Shown: positions 1 to 6,058 of the stretch, one piece after another
Layout of the letters: each line of letters begins with the position of its first letter
How positions within the stretch are numbered: the first letter of the stretch is position 1
NCBI GenBank assembly: GCA_038224615.1
Contig: JBBRFH010000161.1
Span: 1 to 8,016, forward strand
DNA length: 8,016 nt
Direction: 5' to 3'
Source: JBBRFH01 sp038224615
GTDB lineage: Bacteria > Planctomycetota > Phycisphaerae > Tepidisphaerales > Tepidisphaeraceae
Notes under the pieces: generated by a model
Databases searched by the model: none
Told to the model about the DNA's origin: nothing
Seen by the model: the letters and a program-made list of their open reading frames with translations, nothing else
Position numbers and translations under genes: made by a program

Positions 1-2
1 CG

Positions 3-1292
3 CCGACGTGGGCGTTCCGCCTGCTGTCGATCGTCAGCGGTGTGCTGACGATCGTCTTCGGCGCTCTGGTCGCCCGGCGCTGGGGCCGCCTGCACGCACT
101 GGCGACGGCGTTCGTCCTTGCCGCCGCCTATCCCCTTGTACTTTATCAAAGTGAAGCCCGCGGCTACGCGCCGATGCTGGCTGCGATGCTGGCGACGCAG
201 TGGCTGTCGCTGCGCTATGTCGATCATCCCACCCGTCGCGGGCCCATATGGATCTTGCTGGCGGTGCTGATCGGCGTGTGCTCGCATCTGGGATTCGTCG
301 TTGGTTATCTTGCGACTGTTGTGATGACATGCACGTTCCCCTGCCCATGTCGGTCACGGAAGAAAGCCAGGGTGAACGCCGCGTTCGTCCGGGAGTCAAC
401 CGGAAATGACAGGGAGGCCCTCACCCCAGCCCTCTCCCGTGAGTACCCGGCAGAGGGAGCCGGAGGCCTCGCCACCTTGCTCCGCCTGCACGCCGCGCCG
501 CTGGTGATCTGCGCGATCGCCTACTTCGGCTTCTACGCCCACATGAAAATCGGCCGCGGCCCGGTCGTGCCTGTTGCGGATGCACTCGCGGCGACAGGCG
601 GTGAGTTGATCGGCGTCGCGGCGCGATACGGGGCGGCGGCGATTGTCGTGCTGCTGCTCGTGGGCGTGCTGGCGCTGCGGCGCGGGAAGGTCGACGTCGT
701 CATGCTGCTGACGCTCGCCGGCGCCAGCGCCGTTGCGATCGCGTGGAAACAGCGCGGCGACTGCCTGTACGTCCGCTACTTCCTGCCTTCGATGATGATG
801 GCCTGGCTCGCCTGCGGCTGGGCGCTCGGCGAAATCGCCCGGCGTCGTCCGGCGCTGGCCGCCGCGATGCTGACGGCGTGGCTGGCGATGCAGGTCGCGC
901 CCCTGACACAACTCGTCACCATCGGCAGGGCGCACCACGGCGACGCACTGGCATGGATGGCGGCGCATTCGGCGTCGAATGATCTGCTCGTCGGCACCGA
1001 CCAACCGACCCGCACCGGCGTGCTCGTCGAGTTCTACAAACGCCGCATCAAAGGCGATCATCACGTCGCGATGCTGCCCGAAGGCGCGCCCCTGGCGCCG
1101 GCCGACTGGCTCATTCTCGGCCCGCGGTGCAACTACCCCGACGTCTACCGCGCCCCCGACGGCACACGCTTTGCGCGCTCCGCAATCTTCCCCACCTGCA
1201 ACGCCGGCCCGCACGGCTCCGGCTGGGCGTGGGAGGTCTACCGCCGCCTCGACGCCGCGCCGGTGGCGACGGTCTCAATACCCGCGGATTAG
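3..1292 (+). CDS. Glycosyltransferase family 39 (PMT/ArnT-like) membrane protein, C-terminal part, 5' end outside window
   Basis: The frame is already open at base 3 and reads PTWAFRLLSIVSG before the first possible start (GTG at 42), so the true start lies upstream. FRLLSIVSGVLTIVFGALVARR followed by YQSEARGYAPMLA matches the conserved early region of GT39/PMT-type enzymes (an FRLPS-like helix, then S-x-E-A-R-x-Y). Several hydrophobic helices follow, roughly at bases 90-240, 250-330, 490-550, 630-690, 700-750 and 780-920. A soluble C-terminal domain of about 110 residues starts near DLLVGTDQPT. Family members move sugars from polyprenyl-phosphate donors to lipid or protein acceptors on the outer face of the membrane; the acceptor here is unknown. 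The catalytic Asp/Glu of the first loop would be upstream of the window. A Cys/Arg-rich stretch with a repeat (bases 330-470) sits in a loop between helices and looks inserted. The family call is fairly secure, the substrate is not. Confidence 0.75.
   Translation, partial: PTWAFRLLSIVSGVLTIVFGALVARRWGRLHALATAFVLAAAYPLVLYQSEARGYAPMLAAMLATQWLSLRYVDHPTRRGPIWILLAVLIGVCSHLGFVVGYLATVVMTCTFPCPCRSRKKARVNAAFVRESTGNDREALTPALSREYPAEGAGGLATLLRLHAAPLVICAIAYFGFYAHMKIGRGPVVPVADALAATGGELIGVAARYGAAAIVVLLLVGVLALRRGKVDVVMLLTLAGASAVAIAWKQRGDCLYVRYFLPSMMMAWLACGWALGEIARRRPALAAAMLTAWLAMQVAPLTQLVTIGRAHHGDALAWMAAHSASNDLLVGTDQPTRTGVLVEFYKRRIKGDHHVAMLPEGAPLAPADWLILGPRCNYPDVYRAPDGTRFARSAIFPTCNAGPHGSGWAWEVYRRLDAAPVATVSIPAD
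411..470. repeat. In-frame palindromic repeat inside the GT39 gene
   Basis: The block has CCCTCACCCCAGCCCTCTCC on one side and GAGGGAGCCGGAGG on the other. The core arms are CCCTCT (430-435) and AGAGGG (452-457), and GGAGGCC occurs at both edges (413-419 and 462-468). It translates as ALTPALSREYPAEGAGG, a low-complexity peptide of the kind produced when dispersed CCCTCACCC/GAGGGAG repeats lie inside genes. It falls between two membrane helices and keeps the frame open. The dispersed nature is inferred from memory of similar repeats; only one copy is in the window. Confidence 0.5.
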
Positions 1293-1414
1293 CACCCGAG
1301 CCCCTCCGGAAAGGCTTCTGGCTTCTTCGTGCTGACCTTCGCGATTTCGTACTTTCGTGTCTCGGGGGTCTTGAGCGCATCGGCGTCGGATTTGCTGCGG
1401 CTGTCGCAACTTGA

Positions 1415-1840
1415 TGCGGCTACCTCGCCGGCGTGCTCGACTGCTTCAGCCGAAATATCGTCGGCTGGAGCATCAAGGACACCCTGCACAGTGACCTCTG
1501 TATCGAAGCCCTGGAGATGGCCCTCGCCCGACGCCGGCCCAAGGTGCCCCTGCTGCACCACAGCGATCGCGGCAGCCAGTCCGTCGGACGACCGTACCAC
1601 GACAAACTCGCCGAGTTCGATCTGCAATGCAGCATGAGCCGGGTCGGCAACTGCTGGGACAACGCCTTCATGGAACGCGCCTGGGCCAGCCTCAAGACCG
1701 AGCTCGTCAAGGCGTTGTTGGAACCGCCGGGCATCCCTGCGGCGCAGAACATTTCAAATCGCCCTGGATCGCGCGCCCCCAAAACAAGCAAAAATCGCGG
1801 CGCGACGGTAAACAGTTACCGTTGTTGCGTTGCTGGATGA
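1415..1840 (+). pseudogene. IS3-family transposase (OrfB, rve/DDE integrase core) remnant, truncated at both ends
   Basis: Homology to the IS3 OrfB catalytic domain begins abruptly at CGYLAGVLDCFSRNIVGWSI, just after an in-frame TGA at 1412. It continues through LLHHSDRGSQS and CSMSRVGNCWDNAFMERAWA to SLKTELV near base 1710. The second catalytic Asp (HSDRG) and the Glu (FMERA) are present with exactly 35 residues between them, the D35E spacing of this family. The first catalytic Asp, normally in a D-x-T-Y motif upstream, is missing, as is the whole N-terminal half. After SLKTELV the sequence runs into unrelated residues up to a stop at 1840 instead of the usual YNRxRxH-type C-terminus. No OrfA or terminal inverted repeats are visible. 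The fragment is dead as a transposase. The longest frame with a start codon runs from GTG 1433 to 1840. Confidence 0.85.
1805..1822. repeat. Small perfect hairpin (7-bp stem)
   Basis: ACGGTAA and TTACCGT enclose a 4-base loop ACAG. On the minus strand it lies about 130 bases beyond the 3' end of tRNA-Ala. It is followed there by a second tiny stem (TCGC/GCGA) and then TTTTT, so it could contribute to termination of the tRNA transcript. The U-run is not directly after the main stem, so the terminator role is weak. Confidence 0.35.
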
Positions 1841-1861
1841 CGGCGTGTCCGCCCGGAGATA

Positions 1862-1878
1862 TTCGGTATTGTACCGAA
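1862..1878. repeat. Small perfect hairpin (7-bp stem, 3-base loop)
   Basis: TTCGGTA and TACCGAA enclose TTG. It lies between the hairpin at 1805-1822 and the tRNA gene, about 77 bases downstream of the mature tRNA-Ala 3' end on the minus strand. No U-run follows on either strand. It could be a processing structure in the tRNA trailer or part of the mobile-element debris. Confidence 0.35.
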
Positions 1879-1954
1879 CTTGACGGTTGGTATGAGGCTT
1901 GCCGATCGACTCCGAACGGCTCGTAAGCTGTTTTCTTTGCGTATCTTACATCAA

Positions 1955-2027
1955 TGGACCTGGTCGGGATCGAACCGGCAACCCCTGCCTTGCAAAGGCA
2001 GTGCTCTCCCAATTGAGCTACAGGCCC
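1955..2027 (-). tRNA. tRNA-Ala (anticodon UGC)
   Basis: The reverse complement folds as a full 73-base cloverleaf. The acceptor stem is GGGCCTG with CAGGTCC, the D-arm has GCTC/GAGC, and the anticodon stem is CTGCC/GGCAG around the loop TTTGCAA, giving anticodon TGC. The T-loop is TTCGATC and the discriminator base is A. The third acceptor pair is G3-U70, the classic identity element of tRNA-Ala, which confirms the isotype independently of the anticodon. CCA is not encoded, so it must be added after transcription. One T-stem pair (50-64) is a C-A mismatch, slightly unusual for a working tRNA. A matching promoter lies just upstream on the same strand. Confidence 0.97.
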
Positions 2028-2043
2028 GCGTGTCGGGCGATTC

Positions 2044-2072
2044 ACTATACAGGGCAATTCGCTACCATCCAA
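2044..2072 (-). promoter_or_regulatory. Probable sigma70-type promoter of tRNA-Ala
   Basis: On the minus strand TTGGAT (2067-2072) is followed after exactly 17 bases by TATAGT (2044-2049). The -10 box ends 16 bases before the first base of the mature tRNA, leaving room for a short 5' leader. The boxes match the housekeeping consensus well and the position is what a tRNA gene needs. Confidence 0.65.
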
Positions 2073-2076
2073 CTCC

Positions 2077-2598
2077 ATGATGCACGCCCGGCATGTGGGG
2101 GGGCAACTTGTGATGCTGATTGCATGGATGCTGTTGATGGCGGGCGTGGGGCTGCTGGTGGCGGGGGTGGCGCATGAGATCAACAACCCCCTGTCGATAA
2201 TTACCGGCCGGCTCGAACTGACGTTGGGTCGGTCGGCGCTCCATGCGGCGTTTCGGCCACAAGTCGAAGTGGTGTTGGAGGAGGCATTTCGCTGCAAGCA
2301 GATCATCGACCGGCTGCCTCTACTGTCGCGCGGGCCGCGCGGTGCAAAGTCACAGCAGGCACGTGGGCCCATCATCAAAGACGTGGTCGCCTCTGTGCGC
2401 ATGCTGCCGGCGGTGCAGTTGCGGACGATGGCGGTTCGCACGGTGCCGGTCAGCGCATCGGTCGACGAGGGCGAACTGCGCCAGTTGCTGGTGAACCGGT
2501 TGATCAATTCGATTCAGTTCAAGCCGGCCTTCGGCCGGATCGAGGTGGGCCTCCGACTGGCGGAGTACGAAGAGGCGGGATTTCTCGAAGCGCAGTAG
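2077..2598 (+). CDS. Truncated sensor histidine kinase (HisKA domain plus start of the ATPase domain), likely a remnant
   Basis: The 173-residue product carries the phospho-acceptor motif GVAHEINNPLSIITG with the predicted phosphorylated His at residue 33. This is the H-box of two-component sensor kinases of the NtrB/HisKA type. A dimerisation-helix region with RCKQIIDRL and LSRG follows. An N-box-like ELRQLLVNRLINSIQ (about 133-147) and a strand GRIEVGLR come next, and there the protein stops. The G1, F and G2 boxes needed to bind ATP are missing, and there is no recognisable sensor or PAS domain, only about 30 hydrophobic residues before the H-box. It therefore cannot autophosphorylate by itself. 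Start choice is uncertain: ATG 2077, GTG 2110 or ATG 2113, the last two lying behind a G-run. No response regulator is adjacent. Its stop lies 7 bases from the convergent MFS gene. Confidence 0.6.
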   Translation: MMHARHVGGQLVMLIAWMLLMAGVGLLVAGVAHEINNPLSIITGRLELTLGRSALHAAFRPQVEVVLEEAFRCKQIIDRLPLLSRGPRGAKSQQARGPIIKDVVASVRMLPAVQLRTMAVRTVPVSASVDEGELRQLLVNRLINSIQFKPAFGRIEVGLRLAEYEEAGFLEAQ

Positions 2599-2605
2599 CG
2601 TTCGA

Positions 2606-3955
2606 TCAGTCGCGCGTCGGTTCGGGTGGGCGATTGGGGAAAGCGATTAACAGAACGACCATGCTTACGAATGCGATGCCGGCCTGGATCGCCCAGATTG
2701 GTCCGTAGTCGGTCGTCTTGTCGGCGTGATCGAAGTGTCCGAGCACGAACTGGTTGTAGAAGCCGGCCAGGATCGGGCCGAGGCCGAGGATGATGATGCC
2801 GAACACCGTCTGCGCCGAGTGGCGGATGTCGGGCGTGGCGAGCTTCTCCACCAGCAGAAACGAACCGGCGAAGAAACAACCGTAGCAAAGCCCGTGCAGC
2901 ACCTGTGAGATGATCGGCACAAGCAGCAGCGTTCGCACCGCCTCGTCGGCACCGCCTGGGTTGACGGTGTAAGTCATCGCCGGCCCGCCCCATGAGAACA
3001 ATCCGAACCGAAGCGTATACGCCAGGCAGCCCGCGATCAGCACCCACTTATACCCCAGCCGCTTGATGAAAAGCCCGAGGATCAACAGGAAGAAAATCTC
3101 ACTGGCCTGGCCGATACCCATGACCCAGCCGAGCCACTGTTTCGACACGCCGACGGTGGTTTCAAAGAACGGCGCCGCGCGGAAGAAGTAGACTTGGTGG
3201 ATCATCGCGATCGGCAATGCGACGAGTGTCGCGACGAGGAACACGGGATTTCGCAGGAGCCCGAACGCCTCCGCGAATGCCAGTGGATGACGGACGTCCT
3301 TCTTGGGCGGAGTTTTCGGTAGCACAACCAATGCGTAGGCCGCATACGCGATCGAAACCACGCCGGAGACGGTTAACGATTGGCCGACGCGACGGGTGTT
3401 TTCGATCGCATCGGTCGAGTTGAGCCAGAGCATCGCAAACACGCCGGACGCGACCACCCAGCCAATGGTGCCCCACAGGCGCACGGGCGGGAACTTCTTC
3501 TCCGGGTCATCAAGGTTCTGGAACGCGATGCTGTTGGTTAGCGATAGCGTGGGCATGTAGACGACCGAGTACGCGATCGAGAGCAGGAGAAACGGGTAGA
3601 AGCCGGTGGCCTTGGCGAGCGCGAAATTGATCACGCCGCCGACGAGCAGGAGGATGGCCAGTGCTCGTTCGGCGTTGAGGTATCGGTCGGCAACCTGGCC
3701 CGCGATGAAGGGCGCGCCGACGGCACCGAGGGCGCCGGCGAGGCCGAGGATCCATCCGATGTCGCCGCCGCTGAAGCCGAGGCCGCCTTTCTCGACGGGC
3801 GCGCCCAGATAAGTGGCCAGGATCGGCAGCCAGATGCCCCACACCGCGTACTGCAGGAACATCATGATCGACAGCCGCACGCCTGCTGACTTTCCGGGGG
3901 GTTCTGTTGTCAATCCTGCTTGAGCCCCATCCGCCGCGATCGAGGTGTCGGTCAT
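2606..3955 (-). CDS. MFS transporter, nucleoside:H+ symporter (NupG/XapB-like) family
   Basis: The 449-residue protein has about 12 hydrophobic helices, the usual size for this family. Family signatures are MMFLQYAVWGIWLPILATYL (31-50) for helix 1, a loop GQVADRYLNAERAL (86-99) in the place of MFS motif A, YMPTLSLTNSIAF (133-145) and FPPVRLWGTIGW (155-166). The last two correspond closely to the YMPTLGLINTI and FPPIRIWGTIGF segments of Escherichia coli NupG. Proton-driven uptake of nucleosides, or of a related small polar solute, across the inner membrane is the likely role. Substrate range cannot be read from sequence, and planctomycetes often carry several such paralogues. No Shine-Dalgarno site precedes the ATG at 3955. 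The gene stands alone and converges on the kinase remnant. Confidence 0.85.
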   Translation of the reverse strand: MTDTSIAADGAQAGLTTEPPGKSAGVRLSIMMFLQYAVWGIWLPILATYLGAPVEKGGLGFSGGDIGWILGLAGALGAVGAPFIAGQVADRYLNAERALAILLLVGGVINFALAKATGFYPFLLLSIAYSVVYMPTLSLTNSIAFQNLDDPEKKFPPVRLWGTIGWVVASGVFAMLWLNSTDAIENTRRVGQSLTVSGVVSIAYAAYALVVLPKTPPKKDVRHPLAFAEAFGLLRNPVFLVATLVALPIAMIHQVYFFRAAPFFETTVGVSKQWLGWVMGIGQASEIFFLLILGLFIKRLGYKWVLIAGCLAYTLRFGLFSWGGPAMTYTVNPGGADEAVRTLLLVPIISQVLHGLCYGCFFAGSFLLVEKLATPDIRHSAQTVFGIIILGLGPILAGFYNQFVLGHFDHADKTTDYGPIWAIQAGIAFVSMVVLLIAFPNRPPEPTRD

Positions 3956-3961
3956 GCGGGT

Positions 3962-3989
3962 AATGTAAAAGGGGAAGTACCGGGTGCAA
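3962..3989 (-). promoter_or_regulatory. Candidate promoter of the MFS gene, implying a leaderless or near-leaderless mRNA
   Basis: On the minus strand TTGCAC (3984-3989) and TACATT (3962-3967) are separated by 16 bases. The -10 box ends only 6 bases before the ATG, so transcription would begin at or next to the start codon. This agrees with the lack of a ribosome-binding site. Both boxes are imperfect, so chance is possible. Confidence 0.35.
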
Positions 3990-4036
3990 AGTGTCGACGG
4001 CGCCAGTGGCAGCTACACTGGGTGCGGAGTACTGTG

Positions 4037-4102
4037 ATGGACTACCAGCACAACGCCGCCTCCGACGACGTCACGCTCGTCTCCCTGCAGCGGCGCGCGT
4101 GA
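4037..4102 (+). other. 21-codon orphan reading frame, possibly the relic of a gene start
   Basis: ATG at 4037 is preceded by GCGGAGT (a GGAG core about 9 bases upstream) and reads MDYQHNAASDDVTLVSLQRRA before TGA. Every sense codon ends in G or C, as in real genes of this genome. The product is too short to recognise. It may be the remaining 5' end of a lost gene, cut off near the palindrome that begins at 4116, a small peptide gene, or chance in GC-rich DNA. Confidence 0.2.
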
Positions 4103-4115
4103 ATGCGCAATTAAG

Positions 4116-4208
4116 CCGCGAAGTGCCGATGAGCGTGAAGATTAGCGCGAAGAAAACCAATTATGTGTCTTCTTCGCGTTATTCTTCGCGCTCTTCGCAT
4201 CTTCGCGG
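4116..4208. repeat. 93-bp imperfect palindrome made of GCGAAGA-like units
   Basis: The arms 4116-4156 and 4168-4208 are inverted copies of each other, 41 bases each with 33 of 41 positions matching, around an 11-base AT-richer centre (4157-4167). Each arm repeats GCGAAGA or a variant every 9-12 bases. Both arms start with CCGCGAAG at the outer end. The structure could fold into one long hairpin in DNA or RNA. It lies 24 bases beyond the stop codon of the small lipoprotein gene and could act as its 3' hairpin. It resembles dispersed CTTCGCG-type repeats of planctomycetes and cyanobacteria, which is from memory and not tested. Confidence 0.7.
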
Positions 4209-4232
4209 TTCGTGTTCCTCTGCCGGGCCCGT

Positions 4233-4355
4233 TTATGTGTTGACGTGCCTGGCAGCGGCCGGCTTGACGGCTTCCTTGATTTCCTTATCGCAGCCGAGCA
4301 TACTTCCCATCAGAAGCACGCAAACGCCGAGAATACCGATGAGCAATGTCCTCAT
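4233..4355 (-). CDS. Small putative lipoprotein, 40 residues
   Basis: The product begins with MRT and a hydrophobic stretch LLIGILGVCVLLMGSML. Then comes GCDKEIKEAV and a short charged tail ending KPAAARHVNT. Positive N-terminus, hydrophobic core and Cys at residue 22 followed by Asp form a type II (lipoprotein) signal peptide, with MLG in the lipobox positions. This is looser than the usual L-A/S-G/A before Cys. The mature lipopeptide would be only 19 residues. A good ribosome-binding site, GGGAG, sits 5 bases before the ATG, better than most genes in this window. The gene is divergent from the MATE gene, with 114 bases between the starts, and its stop lies 24 bases before the 93-bp palindrome. 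Small entericidin-like lipoproteins have this layout, but I cannot assign a function. The coding call rests on the signal peptide and the ribosome-binding site together. Confidence 0.6.
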   Translation of the reverse strand: MRTLLIGILGVCVLLMGSMLGCDKEIKEAVKPAAARHVNT

Positions 4356-4458
4356 TATCTCTCCCAAAATCGCCGCGATTGACGACGCGAACCCGCGTTG
4401 AGTCATCGTCCGGCTGGCGTGTCTGATCCTACTTCAATTTCCGCGCAATACGAAAACC

Positions 4459-4464
4459 TGGAGG
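4459..4464 (+). promoter_or_regulatory. Ribosome-binding site that decides the MATE start
   Basis: TGGAGG lies 5 bases before GTG 4470. The longer reading frame could start at TTG 4398, but that codon has no such site and would add 24 polar residues unlike MATE N-termini. Confidence 0.65.
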
Positions 4465-4469
4465 CTTCC

Positions 4470-5909
4470 GTGAGTCGTTCACCGGAGGAGATTTCCTCAT
4501 CAATCGTCGTCGCATCTGTCTCGCCTTTGCGAGAGATCATGCTGCTCGCCGTGCCGACGGTGCTGCAGATGCTGTCGTATACCGTCGAGCAGTTCACCGA
4601 TGCGTACATGCTCTCAAAAGTCGGCGACGCCGAGGCGTCGGCGGCGGTTGCGTCGGGGATGGTCACCTTCTGCGTCATCAGCTTCGGCTTCGGCATCCTC
4701 ATGCTCGTCAACGCACTGGTCTCGCAGGCGTTCGGCGCGGGCACGCATAAGGATTGCGGGCGGCACCTGTGGCAGGGCATCTGGTTCGGCGTGATCTACG
4801 CGATCGCGCTCATGCCGACGATGTTCATGTCTCATCGCCTGTTCACATGGATGGGGCATCCAGCGCTCACCATTCCGATGGAGGTCGATTATTTCAATGT
4901 CTCGATCGCCGCCTTGGTGCTGAAGATGCTGGCGATCGCGCTCGGACAGTTCATGCTGGCGATCAACCGGCCCAACATCGTGCTGGTCTCCGCGGCGTCG
5001 GGGATGCTCGGTAACATCTTCGTCAACTGGCTGCTCATCTACGGCAACTGGGGCTGCCCGCGAATGGGCGTCGCCGGCGCCGCGTGGGGCACCAATGCCG
5101 CCGTTGCGATCGAGCTGCTGATTCTCGCGCTCATCGCGTTCGGCCCGAAGCTGCGCGAAGAATTCGGCACGCTCTGTGCCCGATTTGAATGGAAAAAGTT
5201 CCGCGAACTCTTACGCATCGGGTTGCCCAGCGGATTCCAAACCACCGGCGACGTCGTCGCGTGGACGATCTTCCTCGCGCTGGTGATGCCGATGTTCGGC
5301 CTCGCTGCGATGGCGGCGAGCAACTACATGCTGCAGTACATGAAGCTGTCGTTCATGCCCGCGTTCGGTCTGTCGACCGCCGTCACCGCGCTGGTCGCAC
5401 GGTATCTCGGTGCCGGCAAACCCGAGATCAGCGAGCACCGCGCCCACCTCGGCTTTAAGATCGCCGCCGTCTACATGCTCGGCTGCGGACTGCTCTTCCT
5501 GCTGCTGCGCAATCAGTTGATGTACCTCTTCACTCACGACCCTGAGATCGTCCGCCTCGGCGGGGGGCTGTTGATCATCTGCGCGATCTTCCAGTTCTTC
5601 GACGCCATGTTCATCATCTACATCGGCGCCTTGCGCGGCGTGAAGGACACCTTCTGGCCGAGCATCGTGCAAGTCTGCCTCTGCTGGGGACTCGTCGTCG
5701 GCGGGGGGCTTGCGGTGGCGCGGTACCTCCCGCAGTTCGGCATCTACGGGCCTTGGACCGTCGGCATCATCTACGGCGTGATCCTCGGCCTGTACCTGAT
5801 GCTCCGCTTCCGCTCCGGCAAATGGAAGACGATGCAGCCCGAGACCGAGGCCGAGGCCAGGACCTTCGACCTCAGCATGGCAGCGGCGGTGGAGCCGATC
5901 GGGAAGTGA
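4470..5909 (+). CDS. MATE family efflux transporter
   Basis: The protein has 479 residues from the GTG start, the usual MATE length, with about 12 membrane helices in two related halves. The first half has REIMLLAVPTVLQMLSYTVE followed by DAYMLSKVGDAEASAAVASG, the helix 1-2 region of MATE proteins. QAFGAGTHKDCGRHLWQG matches the conserved SQxxGAG loop. The second half repeats the pattern with LRIGLPSGFQTTGD, AASNYMLQ, TALVARYLGAGKPEISEHRA and GALRGVKDTFWPS. MATE transporters export cationic drugs, dyes or metabolites in exchange for Na+ or H+; the coupling ion cannot be read here. It resembles the NorM branch more than DinF, with modest certainty. It stands alone, and the REP pair at 5985-6058 is the first structure downstream, so that hairpin pair may cap its mRNA. 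Confidence 0.92.
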   Translation: MSRSPEEISSSIVVASVSPLREIMLLAVPTVLQMLSYTVEQFTDAYMLSKVGDAEASAAVASGMVTFCVISFGFGILMLVNALVSQAFGAGTHKDCGRHLWQGIWFGVIYAIALMPTMFMSHRLFTWMGHPALTIPMEVDYFNVSIAALVLKMLAIALGQFMLAINRPNIVLVSAASGMLGNIFVNWLLIYGNWGCPRMGVAGAAWGTNAAVAIELLILALIAFGPKLREEFGTLCARFEWKKFRELLRIGLPSGFQTTGDVVAWTIFLALVMPMFGLAAMAASNYMLQYMKLSFMPAFGLSTAVTALVARYLGAGKPEISEHRAHLGFKIAAVYMLGCGLLFLLLRNQLMYLFTHDPEIVRLGGGLLIICAIFQFFDAMFIIYIGALRGVKDTFWPSIVQVCLCWGLVVGGGLAVARYLPQFGIYGPWTVGIIYGVILGLYLMLRFRSGKWKTMQPETEAEARTFDLSMAAAVEPIGK

Positions 5910-5914
5910 GGGGG

Positions 5915-5947
5915 AATGACAAATGACAAAATTCAAATGACAAATGA
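5915..5947. repeat. Short direct repeat AATGACAAATGA
   Basis: The 12-mer AATGACAAATGA occurs at 5915-5926 and 5936-5947, just after the MATE stop codon. It is AT-rich against a GC-rich background. The block looks like simple-repeat debris between the MATE gene and the REP pair. Confidence 0.5.
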
Positions 5948-5984
5948 GAAGATGGGTCCTTCCGCTTCAGTTGTTATTTGAGTT

Positions 5985-6058
5985 CGTAGGGCGGGATGAA
6001 AATCCCGCCGGATGTCTCGCCGTCGGCGGGGAGCGGCGGGATTGCATCCCGCCCTACG
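5985..6058. repeat. Left REP doublet (BIME-like), 74 bp
   Basis: Two REP units face each other. CGTAGGGCGGGAT at 5985-5997 is repeated perfectly inverted at 6046-6058. Each unit is GTAG followed by a perfect 8-bp GGCGGGAT/ATCCCGCC hairpin, with loop GAAA (5998-6001) in the first and TGC (6043-6045) in the second. A tetranucleotide such as GTAG next to a hairpin is the known substrate layout of RAYT enzymes. The doublet ends one base before the RAYT stop codon. Confidence 0.9.

Noticed and set aside
1707..2507. Long minus-strand reading frame of 266 codons across the IS fragment, tRNA and kinase
   Set aside because: It runs through the tRNA-Ala gene and antisense to the kinase frame, with no recognisable domain.
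3991..4401. Plus-strand reading frame of 136 codons through the 93-bp palindrome and opposite the lipoprotein gene
   Set aside because: It crosses a repeat, has low-complexity Ser/Arg content and no domain; the opposite-strand lipoprotein has better evidence.
4398..5909. MATE start at TTG 4398
   Set aside because: GTG 4470 has TGGAGG at ideal spacing and yields a normal MATE N-terminus.
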